DNA of 64,000 bases from Streptomyces sp. LHD-70 (GTDB lineage: Bacteria; Actinomycetota; Actinomycetes; Streptomycetales; Streptomycetaceae): NCBI RefSeq assembly GCF_031157275.1, contig NZ_JAVIFW010000007.1:1-64000 (forward strand), in the 5' to 3' direction. The first letter of the stretch is position 1. Each line of letters starts with the position of its first letter. The notes under the pieces were generated by a model. The model saw only the letters and a program-made list of their open reading frames with translations. It was not told the DNA's origin and searched no databases. Below are positions 17,635 to 26,929 of this stretch, in pieces. Made by a program: the position numbers and the translations under genes.

Positions 17635-20631
17635 ATGACCATCACAGCGGAACCGTTCGCCTGGCGGGGGTGTGACGGAGTACCCTCGGCGACTCGCTCG
17701 GTAGTCAAATTTGAGGAATTCGACATCCCTGTGCCTAGGCCACCCGCAGTCACTCTCTCCGAGATCCTTGAACTCTCCTTCTGTAGTGCCGTTTTTCTGC
17801 CGGGAGACCCGGCCCGAACCGGCCGTGTGGCGTTCTGGCACAGCGACGGCCAGGATCCCCCGGCGGCCGGGATCGGCACCGTTGAGGAGCTGACCGTCGC
17901 CCTGCCCGCGGACTCCGGAGCGGTAGAGCTCGCACGGGTACCCGCGCGGTTCATGTCCGTAAGGGAAGCGCTCCCTGTGCTGACGCGGGCGCGCACTCTT
18001 GAAGAGGCCGATTCCGCGTCGGCGTTCTGGGGTGCCGCTGCCCTGTGGGGGCTTCAACTGGTCGCGCGCGGACTGCTGTTGCCCGGCCTTTCGGCGGACG
18101 ACCACGACGCCTGGCGCGTCGGCCCGCTGACCGCCGACGACCTGCGGCTGCTGCGCGACCTGGCGGCCGCGATGCCACCCACGGCACACGCGGCACCCCA
18201 GGCCCTCAGCGACGCGCACTCCCACGAATCCCTGCTCCTCCCCGACCCGGAGCGGCTGCTGCGCGCCTTCCTCGATGCGATGGCCGACACCCTGCCCCGC
18301 TCCCCCGCCGCCGAACTGGCCGCCGGGCAGCGGGCGTTCGCGGCCGAGGCGCCGCAGCTGCTGCCCGGGCAGCGGGAGTGGGCGGCCGATGTGGCGGCGG
18401 GGCAGGACGCGGGCGTACGCGTGTCGCTGCGCGTCGAGGTCGCCGGGCTGACCGGCGAGGGCGCGGAGGAGGCGCCCGGGTCCTTCCGTGCCGTGCTGCA
18501 GATGCACAGCGTCAGCGACCCCGCTCTGGTCGCCGACGCGGCCGACGTGTGGGCCGAATCGGGGCCCGCGGCACGGTCGTTCGGGCCGCGAGCGCGTCTG
18601 GACGCCCTCCTCGCGCTGCGCCGCGCCGCGCGTGCGTGGGCGCCGCTGGCGCCGCTGCTCTCCGCCGCCGTGCCGGACGCCGTGGAGCTGGCGGACGAGG
18701 ACGTGACGGAGCTGCTCGGGCCCGCGTCGCGCACGCTCGCGGCGGTGGGTGTGGACGTGCACTGGCCGCGCGAGCTGGCCCGGAAGCTGACCGCGCGCGC
18801 GGTGATCGGCCCGGCGGAGGACGCGGAGACTCCCGGCGATGCCGGCCACGGCGGCGGTTTCGGTGACGGCATGCCGTCGTTCCTGTCCGCTGACGCGCTC
18901 CTCACCTTCAACTGGTGGTTCGCCCTCGGCGATCAGCAGCTGACGCGCGAGGAGCTCGACCAGCTCGCGGAGGCCAACCGCCCGGTGGTCCGGCTGCGCG
19001 ACCAGTGGGTGCTGTTCGACCCGGAAGAGGCACAACGCGCGCGTGCCCAGCAGGACCACAAGGTCAGCCCCGTCGACGCGCTCGGCGCGGCGCTCACCGG
19101 CTCGACGGAGGTCCAGGGCCGGCGCGTCGAGGTCGAGCCCTCCGGGTGGCTCGCACGGCTGCGTGAGCGGCTCGCGGACCCCGAGACGGCCGCGCCCGTG
19201 GAGCAGCCGGCGGCGCTCGCGGCGACGCTGCGCGACTACCAGCTGCGCGGCCTCGGCTGGCTCGCCCAGATGACCTCGCTCGGCCTCGGCGGCTGCCTCG
19301 CGGACGACATGGGCCTCGGCAAGACGATCACACTGATCGCGCTGCACCTGCACCGGCAGCAGGACGAGGCCTCCGCCGGGCCGACCCTGGTGGTCTGCCC
19401 CACGTCCCTGATGGGCAACTGGGAGCGCGAGATCCGGAAGTTCGCGCCGGGCACCCCTGTGCGCCGTTTCCACGGGAGCACGCGCAGCCTCGACGACCTG
19501 GCTGCGGGCGAGTTCGTGCTCACCACGTACGGCACGATGCGCCTCGACGCGGCCCAACTGGCGGGCGCTGCCTGGGGGATGGTCGTCGCCGACGAGGCGC
19601 AGCACGTGAAGAACCCGTTCTCCGCGACAGCGAAGGAGCTGCGCGGAATCAGGGCGCACGCGCGCGTGGCACTGACCGGCACCCCGGTGGAGAACAACCT
19701 CTCGGAGCTGTGGGCGATCCTCGACTGGACCACGCCGGGGCTGCTCGGCCGGCTCGGCACGTTCCGCTCCCGGTACGCGAAGGCCGTGGAGGGCGGCGGC
19801 GATCCGGCCGCCGCCGAGCGCCTCGCCCGGCTGGTGCGGCCGTTCCTGCTGCGGCGCCGCAAGTCCGACCCCGGCATCGCGCCGGAGCTCCCGCCGAAGA
19901 CCGAGACCGACCGTGCCGTGTCGCTCACCAAGGAGCAGACGGGCCTGTACGAGGCGGTGGTGCGCGAGACGATGGCGGCGATCGCCGCGGCCGACGGGAT
20001 GGAGCGGCGCGGCCTGATCGTGAAGCTCCTCACGGGGCTGAAGCAGATCTGCAACCACCCGGCGCAGTACCTCAAGGAGGAGCGCCCACGGGTGTCCGGG
20101 CGCTCCGGCAAGCTGGAACTCCTCGACGAGCTGCTCGACACGATCCTCGCCGAGGACGCGAGCGTCCTGGTCTTCACGCAGTACGTGCAGATGGCGCGCC
20201 TCATCGAGGGGCATCTGGCGGCGCGTGGGGTGCCGAGTCAGTTCCTGCACGGCGGTACGCCGGTGGCTGGGCGCGAGCGGATGGTGGAGCGGTTCCAGGC
20301 CGGTGAAGTGCCTGTTTTCCTGCTGTCGTTGAAGGCTGCGGGGACGGGCCTGAACCTGACGCGGGCCGAGCATGTCGTGCACTACGACCGCTGGTGGAAC
20401 CCTGCCGTGGAGGCGCAGGCCACGGACCGTGCGTACCGCATCGGGCAGACCCAACCGGTGCAGGTGCATCGGCTGATCGCGGAGGGCACGATCGAGGACC
20501 GGATCGCGGCCATGCTGGAGCGCAAGCGTGAGCTCGCCGACGCGGTTCTCGGCTCCGGCGAGGCGGCCCTGACCGAACTGACGGATGCGGAACTGGCCGA
20601 TCTGGTGGCGCTTCGAGGGGGCACGCGATGA
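17635..20631 (+). CDS. SNF2-family DEAD/DEAH helicase
   Basis: A protein of about 998 residues with a long N-terminal SNF2-associated region and a C-terminal Swi2/Snf2 ATPase. Motifs: DDMGLGKTITLIAL (Walker A), VADEAQHVKN (DEAQ Walker B), ALTGTPVENNLSELW (motif III), VFTQYVQMARLIEGHL, SLKAAGTGLNLTRAEHVVHY and TDRAYRIGQTQPVQVHRL (motif VI). SNF2 enzymes translocate on double-stranded DNA and remodel protein-DNA complexes. The true start is unclear. ATG 17635 is used, but the first ~30 codons have AT-rich, poorly biased codon use; a GTG at 17731 is also in frame. The stop overlaps the next start as ATGA. Confidence 0.92.
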   Translation: MTITAEPFAWRGCDGVPSATRSVVKFEEFDIPVPRPPAVTLSEILELSFCSAVFLPGDPARTGRVAFWHSDGQDPPAAGIGTVEELTVALPADSGAVELARVPARFMSVREALPVLTRARTLEEADSASAFWGAAALWGLQLVARGLLLPGLSADDHDAWRVGPLTADDLRLLRDLAAAMPPTAHAAPQALSDAHSHESLLLPDPERLLRAFLDAMADTLPRSPAAELAAGQRAFAAEAPQLLPGQREWAADVAAGQDAGVRVSLRVEVAGLTGEGAEEAPGSFRAVLQMHSVSDPALVADAADVWAESGPAARSFGPRARLDALLALRRAARAWAPLAPLLSAAVPDAVELADEDVTELLGPASRTLAAVGVDVHWPRELARKLTARAVIGPAEDAETPGDAGHGGGFGDGMPSFLSADALLTFNWWFALGDQQLTREELDQLAEANRPVVRLRDQWVLFDPEEAQRARAQQDHKVSPVDALGAALTGSTEVQGRRVEVEPSGWLARLRERLADPETAAPVEQPAALAATLRDYQLRGLGWLAQMTSLGLGGCLADDMGLGKTITLIALHLHRQQDEASAGPTLVVCPTSLMGNWEREIRKFAPGTPVRRFHGSTRSLDDLAAGEFVLTTYGTMRLDAAQLAGAAWGMVVADEAQHVKNPFSATAKELRGIRAHARVALTGTPVENNLSELWAILDWTTPGLLGRLGTFRSRYAKAVEGGGDPAAAERLARLVRPFLLRRRKSDPGIAPELPPKTETDRAVSLTKEQTGLYEAVVRETMAAIAAADGMERRGLIVKLLTGLKQICNHPAQYLKEERPRVSGRSGKLELLDELLDTILAEDASVLVFTQYVQMARLIEGHLAARGVPSQFLHGGTPVAGRERMVERFQAGEVPVFLLSLKAAGTGLNLTRAEHVVHYDRWWNPAVEAQATDRAYRIGQTQPVQVHRLIAEGTIEDRIAAMLERKRELADAVLGSGEAALTELTDAELADLVALRGGTR

Positions 20632-21986
20632 GTGGTGGACACGAGCGGGACGGCCTGCGCGGCGGCTACGAGGAGCGGGACGAGTCGTACGACGGGCCTG
20701 GACAGGGTGCGGAGGAGCGGACGTTCGCGGCGCTTCCGCCCGCGCACGGGCGCGGCTTCGCCGTCACCTGGTGGGGGCAGGCCTGGCTGAAGGCGCTGGA
20801 GGACACCGCGCTGGAGACCGCCCAGCTCAAGGCGGGCCGCAGGCTTGCGCGTTCGGGGGCGGTGGGTGCGGTGTCGGTGCGGCCGGGGCGGATCACCGCC
20901 GTGGTGAACGACCGGGACGGCACCGGGCACCGCTCCGACGTGCTGTTGCAGCAGCTCAGTGCGGACGAGTGGGACACCTTCCTCGACATGGCCGTCGAGC
21001 GGGCCGGGCACATCGCGGCGCTCCTCGACCGCGAGATGCCCCCGCACCTCGTGGAGGACGCGGCGGCGGCCGGGGTCGAACTCCTGCCGGGCATCGGCGA
21101 CCTGGAGCCCCAGTGCACCTGTGACGCGTGGGACCACTGCGGGCACACCGCGGCGCTCTCCTACCAGCTGGCGCGGCTGCTCGACCAGGATCCGTTCGTA
21201 CTGCTCCTGCTGCGCGGCCGGGGCGAGCGCGCGCTGCTCGACGAGCTGCAGGTACGCAGCGTCGCGCGGGCCGCGCAGGACGAGCCTGAGGGGGAGGCCG
21301 CGCCCCGGCAGCCCGAGGCGGCCGAGGGGGTGCCGGCCGAGGAGGCGTACGCGACGGGCGGCATCCTGCCCCCGCTGCCGCCGCTCCCCGTGCTGCCCGA
21401 GGCGCCCGGCACGCCGCCGTCCCTGGACACGGAGAAGGCGCCCGCGCCCGGAGTGGACGCCTCCGCCGTGGAGTTCCTGGCCGTCGCGGCCGCGGCCGAG
21501 GCGCACCGGACGCTGACGGAGGCGCTCGCGCCCGGCCACGGGCCCACCGCACCCGAGGCGCCGCCGACGACCGCCGAGGACGCGGTGCGCCTCGCCGTGG
21601 ACGCCGGGCCGGATGCGGACCTACGGGTGCTCGCGCGCATCGCCGAGGGCACGGAACGCGACACGGAGGGGCTCCGACTGGCCGTGCGGGCCTGGCAGTT
21701 GGGCGGTGCGGCGGGTCTCGCCGTACTGGAGGAGGAGTGGACGCCGCAGGCGGAATCGGCTGCACGCGCGCGTGCCGCGCTGGAGACGGCCTGGGACGAG
21801 GACGAGCGGCCCGCCCTGCGCGCCACCCGCAACCGCTGGACCGCGCCCGGCGCCCGCACCCAGCTGCGCCTCGGCCGGGACGGCCGCTGGTGGCCCTACC
21901 GCAAGGAACGCGGCCGCTGGACCCCGGCGGGCCCGGCGGCACACGACCCGGCGACGGCGCTGGCGGCGGCCGCCGGGGAGGCGTGA
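20628..21986 (+). CDS. SWIM zinc-finger protein
   Basis: A 452-residue protein with a SWIM zinc-binding signature CTCDAWDHCGH (CxC...HxxH-like, about residues 164-174), preceded by GRGFAVTWWGQAWLKALED near the N-terminus. The C-terminal half is Ala/Glu/Pro-rich, then ends with helices and a TP...RLGRDGRWWPYRKERGRWTP segment. It is translationally coupled (ATGA) to the SNF2 helicase. This pair is conserved in many actinomycetes, and the SWIM protein is probably the DNA- or protein-binding partner of the helicase. Confidence 0.88.
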   Translation: MSGGHERDGLRGGYEERDESYDGPGQGAEERTFAALPPAHGRGFAVTWWGQAWLKALEDTALETAQLKAGRRLARSGAVGAVSVRPGRITAVVNDRDGTGHRSDVLLQQLSADEWDTFLDMAVERAGHIAALLDREMPPHLVEDAAAAGVELLPGIGDLEPQCTCDAWDHCGHTAALSYQLARLLDQDPFVLLLLRGRGERALLDELQVRSVARAAQDEPEGEAAPRQPEAAEGVPAEEAYATGGILPPLPPLPVLPEAPGTPPSLDTEKAPAPGVDASAVEFLAVAAAAEAHRTLTEALAPGHGPTAPEAPPTTAEDAVRLAVDAGPDADLRVLARIAEGTERDTEGLRLAVRAWQLGGAAGLAVLEEEWTPQAESAARARAALETAWDEDERPALRATRNRWTAPGARTQLRLGRDGRWWPYRKERGRWTPAGPAAHDPATALAAAAGEA

Positions 21987-22481
21987 GCGCGGACACGTCA
22001 CTGAAGGCGGGCGCGGCGACACCTCGGTACGCGGGGTGCCGCCGCACCGGCGTCTCGCGCGACGCGCGCACCCCGCCGATTCCCTCGCACACCTTGCAAA
22101 GCAATCCGTCAGGCCCAGCGAGGTGCGTGCTTTTCCCCTCCCCGCCCCTTCCCGACTGTGTCGATATGCGGCTGGCGCCGCCTGGCCTGCGGACAGCTCC
22201 CGGGGCTCCGCCCCGGACCCCGATCGCCCTTCGGGCTCGTCCTCAAGCGCCGGACGGGCTGAGTTTGGCGGGCTGGGGCTGAAATTCAGCCCCTCCGGCG
22301 TTTGAGGAGGGGGTCCGGGGGCTGGCCCCCGGGACGGCACCGCGGGGTACGTCCAGCTCCGCCGCTGCCCAACGCTCAGGCGTGCGCCGTTTCTTCGCAG
22401 CACACAGCCCATTAGTATCCGGGGCGCCCCGCCGTACACCGGGGCGCCCCCGGGTAGGCCGCCTCGCGAATCGGAGCCGTC
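21987..22481. other. intergenic stretch with long imperfect inverted repeat
   Basis: No gene seen in this 495-base gap. The main structure is a long imperfect palindrome (listed separately). The promoter of the xylulokinase unit should lie to its right, after 22340. The sequence at 22382-22481 resembles neither neighbour. Confidence 0.6.
22195..22343. repeat. palindromic intergenic element (terminator-like)
   Basis: Left outer arm CTCCCGGGGCTCCGCCCCGG plus GACCCC pairs with a right arm ending GGGGGTCCGGGGGCTGGCCC. Inner arms CTCAAGCGCCGG and CCGGCGTTTGAGG pair next, with GGGGCTGAAATTCAGCCCC nested on the right. Elements with the CTCCTCAAACGCCGGAGGGG core are familiar from Streptomyces intergenic regions. 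It may act as a bidirectional terminator between the SWIM gene and the xylulokinase unit. Confidence 0.6.
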
Positions 22482-24044
22482 ATGTCAGCAGCCGATGGAC
22501 CTCTTGTCGTGGGCGTGGACAGTTCGACGCAGTCCACCAAGGTGCTCGTCGTGGACGCCGCCACCGGGCGGGTCGTGGCGAGCGGGCAGGCGCCGCACAC
22601 CGTGTCCTCGGGTGCGGGACGCGAGAGCGACCCCGAGCAGTGGTGGGAGGCCCTGGTCGAGGCGTTGCGGCAGTGCGGGGACGCCGCGCACGAGGCGGCG
22701 GCGGTCTCGGTGGGCGGGCAGCAGCACGGGCTGGTGACGCTCGGCGCGGACGGCCGCCCCGTGCGGCCGGCGCTGCTGTGGAACGACGTACGGTCCGCGC
22801 CGCAGGCGGCCCGGCTCGTCGAGGAGTTGGGCGGCGCGCAGTGGTGGGCGGGGCGCATCGGGAGCGTGCCCGCACCGGCGTTCACGGCGCCCAAGTGGGC
22901 GTGGCTGCGCGAGCACGAGCCGGAGGCCGCGGCCGCGACGAAGGCGGTGCGGCTGCCGCACGACTACCTCACCGAGCGTCTGACAGGCGAGGCGACCACC
23001 GACCGCGGCGACGCCTCCGGCACCGGTTGGTGGGCCGCCGCCACAGAGTCGTACGACACCGACGTGCTGTCCGCCGTCGGCCTCGACCCGGCGTTGCTGC
23101 CACGCGTGGTGCGGCCCGGCGAGGTCGCGGGGACGGTGCGAGGGCGTGCGGAACTGCCGTTCTCCAAGGGCGTGTTGGTGGCGGCTGGTACGGGTGACAA
23201 CGCGGCGGCCGCGCTCGGTCTTGGGCTGCGGCCCGGCACTCCGGTGCTGAGCCTCGGCACCTCGGGGACGGTGTACGCGGTGTCCCGGGAGCGTCCGGCG
23301 GACCCGTCCGGCACGGTGGCCGGTTTCGCGGATGCGCGCGGCGACTGGCTGCCCCTGGCCTGCACCCTCAACTGCACGCTCGCGGTGGACCGCGTGGCGG
23401 CGCTGCTCGGCCTGGACCGTGAGGCGGTCGAGCCCGGCGGCGGGGCGACGTTCCTGCCGTTCCTCGACGGTGAACGCACCCCGAACCTGCCCACCGCGTC
23501 CGGGCTTCTGCACGGCCTCCGGCACGACACGAGCGGCGGTCAGGTGCTGCAGGCGGCGTACGACGGTGCGGCGTTCGCGCTCCTCAGGGCCCTTGACCTC
23601 GTCCTCGGCGGCAAGGCGGATCCGCCCAGTCAGACGGGTCCGGCGGGCCGTGCGGGACAGGCGGGACTGGCGGGTCACGCGGGTCGGGCAGGACAGGCAG
23701 GACACGCAGGCGACGCCTGTACGGGCGAGGGCGCGCCGTTGCTGCTCATCGGCGGTGGGGCGCGCGGCACGGCGTGGCAGCAGACCGTGCGCCGGTTGTC
23801 CGGGCGGGCCGTCCAGGTCCCGGAAGCACGCGAGTTGGTGGCGCTTGGCGCGGCCGCGCAGGCGGCCGGGCTGCTCACGGGCGAAGACCCGGCCGCGGTG
23901 GCCCGTCGTTGGGACACGGCGCGGGGAACGCTCCTGGAGCCCGTACGCCGCGACGAGGAGACGTTGGAGCGGCTCGGGGCGGTGCTCGACGGCGCGGGTC
24001 CGCTGCTCGGTGCGCCGGGGCGCTCCCTGGGAGAGAGGCAGTGA
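22482..24044 (+). CDS. xylB: xylulokinase-type FGGY carbohydrate kinase
   Basis: A 520-residue FGGY kinase that would phosphorylate D-xylulose with ATP. Signature parts: VVGVDSSTQSTKVLVVD (phosphate 1 loop), VGGQQHGLVTL, LLWNDVRSAPQA, GTGDNAAAALGLG, LSLGTSGTVYAVS, FLPFLDGERTPNLP and LLIGGGARGTAWQQTVRRL. These match xylulokinases best. No xylose isomerase gene is nearby, so another ketose is possible. An (Ala-Gly-X)n insertion sits at about residues 388-411, where family members have a loop. The stop overlaps the next start as GTGA. Confidence 0.9.
   Translation: MSAADGPLVVGVDSSTQSTKVLVVDAATGRVVASGQAPHTVSSGAGRESDPEQWWEALVEALRQCGDAAHEAAAVSVGGQQHGLVTLGADGRPVRPALLWNDVRSAPQAARLVEELGGAQWWAGRIGSVPAPAFTAPKWAWLREHEPEAAAATKAVRLPHDYLTERLTGEATTDRGDASGTGWWAAATESYDTDVLSAVGLDPALLPRVVRPGEVAGTVRGRAELPFSKGVLVAAGTGDNAAAALGLGLRPGTPVLSLGTSGTVYAVSRERPADPSGTVAGFADARGDWLPLACTLNCTLAVDRVAALLGLDREAVEPGGGATFLPFLDGERTPNLPTASGLLHGLRHDTSGGQVLQAAYDGAAFALLRALDLVLGGKADPPSQTGPAGRAGQAGLAGHAGRAGQAGHAGDACTGEGAPLLLIGGGARGTAWQQTVRRLSGRAVQVPEARELVALGAAAQAAGLLTGEDPAAVARRWDTARGTLLEPVRRDEETLERLGAVLDGAGPLLGAPGRSLGERQ
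23647..23712 (+). repeat. collagen-like 9-base tandem repeat inside xylB
   Basis: Seven consecutive nine-base units of the form GC(G/A)-GG(N)-NNN encode Ala-Gly-X, with X = Gln, Leu, His, Arg, Gln, His, Asp. The codons differ slightly between units. It lies in a surface loop region between two conserved FGGY blocks. Confidence 0.8.
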
Positions 24045-25243
24045 GCCCGGGCGACTACTACATACCGGCGTACGTCCTGGGCTTCGCGCTGGCCCTGAAG
24101 CTGCCCGCGCTGATCAGGAACTGGCGCGATCCCCTGCTGTGGTCGCTGTGCACGCTGATCTTCCTGGCCGGCCTTGTGTTCACGTTCGCGGCTCCGCCGA
24201 CCATCAAGGTCGTCAACTCGGCGTCCGGCGTTCCGAATCTGGCCGCGCCCGTGACGTACTCGATCCTGAGCGCCCTGTCCGCCTCCTGTTTCGTGCTGCT
24301 GATCTGCTGGCACAGCGGGGACCAGGCCACGGTGCGGCGTGTCAGCGGCTGGTGCGCGGGCGGGTTCGGGGCGGTGTCGGTCGCGCTGTTCGTGCTGTTC
24401 TTCCTGGGGCACGCGCCCGTGGAGCGGCTGCAGGACTTCGACACGTACTACGCCAACTCCCCGTACATCAGGGAGATGATCCTGCTCTATCTGGTGGCGC
24501 ACGGCGCGTTCTGTGTGGGCATGAGCGTGCTGTGCCTGCGCTGGTCGCGCAAGGCGACGGGCTGGCTGCGGGCCGGGCTGCTGCTGCTCGTGTACGCCTT
24601 CGCCATCACGCTCGGGAACGCGGTGTGCAAGCTGACGGCGGTGGTGGCGCGCTGGTACGGCGTCGACTGGGACGTCCTGAGCACGTCGATCGGCCCGCCG
24701 CTCGCGGCCGTCGGCGGCACGCTCTGTCCGGCCGGGTTCCTGCTGCCGATGGCGGGCCCGCAGGTGGTCGGCAAGTGGCGGGACTGGCGCGCGTACCGGC
24801 AGTTGGGGCCACTGCTGCAGGAGCTCGACTCACGCTCGGCGAGCGGCCCGCACGAGGTGCCCCTCGGTCCGCTCACGTCGCTCACCCTGCGCGTGATGCA
24901 GCGTGAGACGGCCATCCACGACGCGCTCCTGCGCCTGGGCCCCGCCCTGGACGCGCGGATCCGCGAGCAGGCCACGGAGGCCGCTCGCCGGGACGGGCAC
25001 GGAGAGCGGGACGCCGAGGTCGCGGGCACGGCCGCAATGATCGCGGTGGCCGCGCAGCTCGAACGCCTCGCGCCGGACCGGCAGGCCGCGGGCCGCGACG
25101 ACGCCGCGCGACCCGGCCTGCCGCCCGGGGCGGTCCCGGCCGAGGAGGCCGATCTGCGCAGGATCTCGCAGGCCATGCGCCATTCGGCGGTCGTGGCCCG
25201 GTTCCGCCGGGAGGCGGCCGAAGCAGAAGGACAACACGTATGA
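24041..25243 (+). CDS. seven-TM membrane protein, MAB_1171c-like
   Basis: A 400-residue protein with about seven TM helices in the first 245 residues (YYIPAYVLGFALALKLPALI, LLWSLCTLIFLAGLVFTFA, and so on to PPLAAVGGTLCPAGFLLPM) and a hydrophilic helical C-terminal domain of ~150 residues. This matches the layout of the actinobacterial group annotated as MAB_1171c-family putative transporters; transport is not demonstrated. The GTG start overlaps xylB (GTGA) with GAGAGAGG ahead, and its stop overlaps the next gene (ATGA), so it is the middle gene of a tight three-gene unit. Confidence 0.8.
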   Translation: MSPGDYYIPAYVLGFALALKLPALIRNWRDPLLWSLCTLIFLAGLVFTFAAPPTIKVVNSASGVPNLAAPVTYSILSALSASCFVLLICWHSGDQATVRRVSGWCAGGFGAVSVALFVLFFLGHAPVERLQDFDTYYANSPYIREMILLYLVAHGAFCVGMSVLCLRWSRKATGWLRAGLLLLVYAFAITLGNAVCKLTAVVARWYGVDWDVLSTSIGPPLAAVGGTLCPAGFLLPMAGPQVVGKWRDWRAYRQLGPLLQELDSRSASGPHEVPLGPLTSLTLRVMQRETAIHDALLRLGPALDARIREQATEAARRDGHGERDAEVAGTAAMIAVAAQLERLAPDRQAAGRDDAARPGLPPGAVPAEEADLRRISQAMRHSAVVARFRREAAEAEGQHV

Positions 25244-26688
25244 GCACCGTTCCCCGCCCTCGTCCCCGCCGTGCCGTGGTCATCGGCGGCGGCCTGACCG
25301 GCACGCTGGCCGCCGCGGCCCTCGCCGAGCAGGTGGACGAGGTCACCGTCGTCGAGCGCGATGCCCTGCCGCAGAGACCGTCGCCGCGTCGATCGCTCGC
25401 GCAGGCGCGGCACGCGCACATCCTGTGGTCGGGCGGTGCCCGCGCGATCGAGAGCCTCTTACCGGGCGTCCTCGACGACTGGACGGCCGCCGGGGCGCAC
25501 CGCATCCCGCTGCCGTCGGCGCTGGTGTCGATGACGCCGCAGGGCTGGTTCCGGCGGGGCGGCACGGAGATGCAGTTCCTCATCTCCTGCAGCCGCGACC
25601 TGCTCGACTTCTGGGTACGGCGCCGGGTCCTGGCCCTGCCCGAGGTGCGGCTGCTCGAACAGACCGTGGTGACGGGCCTGTTGGGCTCGGCGGGCCGGGT
25701 GCGCGGGGTGCGGGCGCACTCCCCCGGCGGTGGTGTGCAGGAGTTGCCGGCGGACCTCGTGGTGGACGCTTCGGGCCGCGGCACGCGCGCGGTGCAGTGG
25801 CTTTCCGGGCTCGGGATCGGCCCGGTCCGCGAGGCGGAGGTGGACGCCGGGGTCCTCTACGCCAGCCGCCTCTACCAGGCCCCGCCGGGTGTGGCGGACT
25901 TCCCGCTGGTCAACGTGCAGCCTCGGGCCAACACTGGGGAGCCCGGCAGGGGTTCGATCATCGTGCCGGTCGAGGGCGGGCGCTGGCTGGTGACGTTGTG
26001 CGGCACGCGCGGTGCGCACCCTCCGCAGGCGGCGGCGGAGTTCGAAGGGTTCGCACGCGAGGTGCGCGACCCGGTCGTGGGTGAACTCATCGCACGAGCA
26101 CGGCCGTTGGACGACGAGGTGACCCTCTCCCGCAGTACGTACAACAGGCGCCGCTATCTGGAGAAGTGCCGCACCTGGCCGGAGGGTTTCGTCGTCCTCG
26201 GGGACGCGGTGGCGACGTACAACCCGGTGTACGGGCACGGCATGTCGGTGGCGGCCCAGGGTGTCCTTGCGCTGCGGGCCGAGCTGCGCAGGAACGGGCC
26301 GCAGGCGACGGGGCTCGCGCGCCGGGTGCAGCGGGCCGTCGCCACGCCGATCGACATGGCGTGGCAGATGGCGGCCGGGCAGGACGTGCTCTACCCGGAG
26401 GCGACCGGGCCGCGGCCGACGTTCCTGGAGCGTGCCGGGCAGCGGTACATCGACCGGCTGACGTCGACGGCCACATCCCGCCCGTACGCCGCCCGCAGCC
26501 TCCTGGAGGTCATGACGCTCTCGGCACCGGCGACGGGCCTGTTCCGCCCCAGGCTGGTCCTCGCGGCGCTGCGCGGGCCGAGCCAACCAGCTCTCACCGC
26601 ACCGCCGTTGACGGACGAGGAACGCGCGATGGTGTACGGGAACGGCGACCGGCCCGAGGCACCCCACGCGGGGGGCACGCGCGCGTAG
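25240..26688 (+). CDS. FAD-dependent monooxygenase/epoxidase-like protein
   Basis: A 482-residue flavoprotein. It has the dinucleotide-binding motif VVIGGGLTGTLAAAALAE near residue 12, a conserved ARHAHILWSGGARAIESLLP block, VVDASGRGTRAVQWL (DG-like motif) and the GD motif GFVVLGDAVATYNPVYGHGM, as in p-hydroxybenzoate-hydroxylase-fold enzymes and squalene-epoxidase-like proteins. The substrate is unknown. It is coupled to the seven-TM gene by an ATGA overlap. The last few residues (HAGGTRA) and the stop lie within the first copy of a tandem repeat, so the C-terminus may have been altered by repeat insertion. Confidence 0.85.
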   Translation: MSTVPRPRPRRAVVIGGGLTGTLAAAALAEQVDEVTVVERDALPQRPSPRRSLAQARHAHILWSGGARAIESLLPGVLDDWTAAGAHRIPLPSALVSMTPQGWFRRGGTEMQFLISCSRDLLDFWVRRRVLALPEVRLLEQTVVTGLLGSAGRVRGVRAHSPGGGVQELPADLVVDASGRGTRAVQWLSGLGIGPVREAEVDAGVLYASRLYQAPPGVADFPLVNVQPRANTGEPGRGSIIVPVEGGRWLVTLCGTRGAHPPQAAAEFEGFAREVRDPVVGELIARARPLDDEVTLSRSTYNRRRYLEKCRTWPEGFVVLGDAVATYNPVYGHGMSVAAQGVLALRAELRRNGPQATGLARRVQRAVATPIDMAWQMAAGQDVLYPEATGPRPTFLERAGQRYIDRLTSTATSRPYAARSLLEVMTLSAPATGLFRPRLVLAALRGPSQPALTAPPLTDEERAMVYGNGDRPEAPHAGGTRA

Positions 26689-26871
26689 AGGCGGTTTTCG
26701 CCGAACGTGAGGGGCCGCACGCGCGCGAAGAGGCGACTTTCGCGGAACGCGGAACGTGAGGGGGCCGCACGCGCGCGTAGAGGCGGTTTCGGGGAGGCGG
26801 GGACCAACACGCTTGCGTACAGGCAGACTTCGGGCAGCGGCACGCGCGTAGACCGCGTTCCGCGCGGGCAC
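26674..26871 (+). repeat. tandem array of a GC-rich 40-50 base element
   Basis: At least three clear and two degenerate copies. Copy 1, about 26674-26711, starts GGCACGCGCGCGTAGAGGCG. Copy 2, about 26715-26760, starts CCGCACGCGCGCGAAGAGGC. Copy 3 runs from about 26765 with GCACGCGCGCGTAGAGGCGG. Weaker relatives follow near 26808 and 26839. The stop codon of the FAD gene is in copy 1. A 31-base near-identical copy lies in cvnA at 6009-6039. No protein is likely to be encoded. Confidence 0.75.
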
Positions 26872-26929
26872 AACCAAGGTGCACCCGGCACGGCCCCCCA
26901 CGACCACGACAGAGCGGAGCAGTGCCGCG

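Noticed and set aside
17530..20469. 979-codon antisense open frame opposite the SNF2 helicase
   Set aside because: Translation is His/Arg/Gly/Leu-rich with no domain, while the plus frame carries all helicase motifs.
26689..26929. Open frames across the tandem element read as LYARV-type proteins
   Set aside because: All frames are repeat-derived, with no start signal and no conserved fold.
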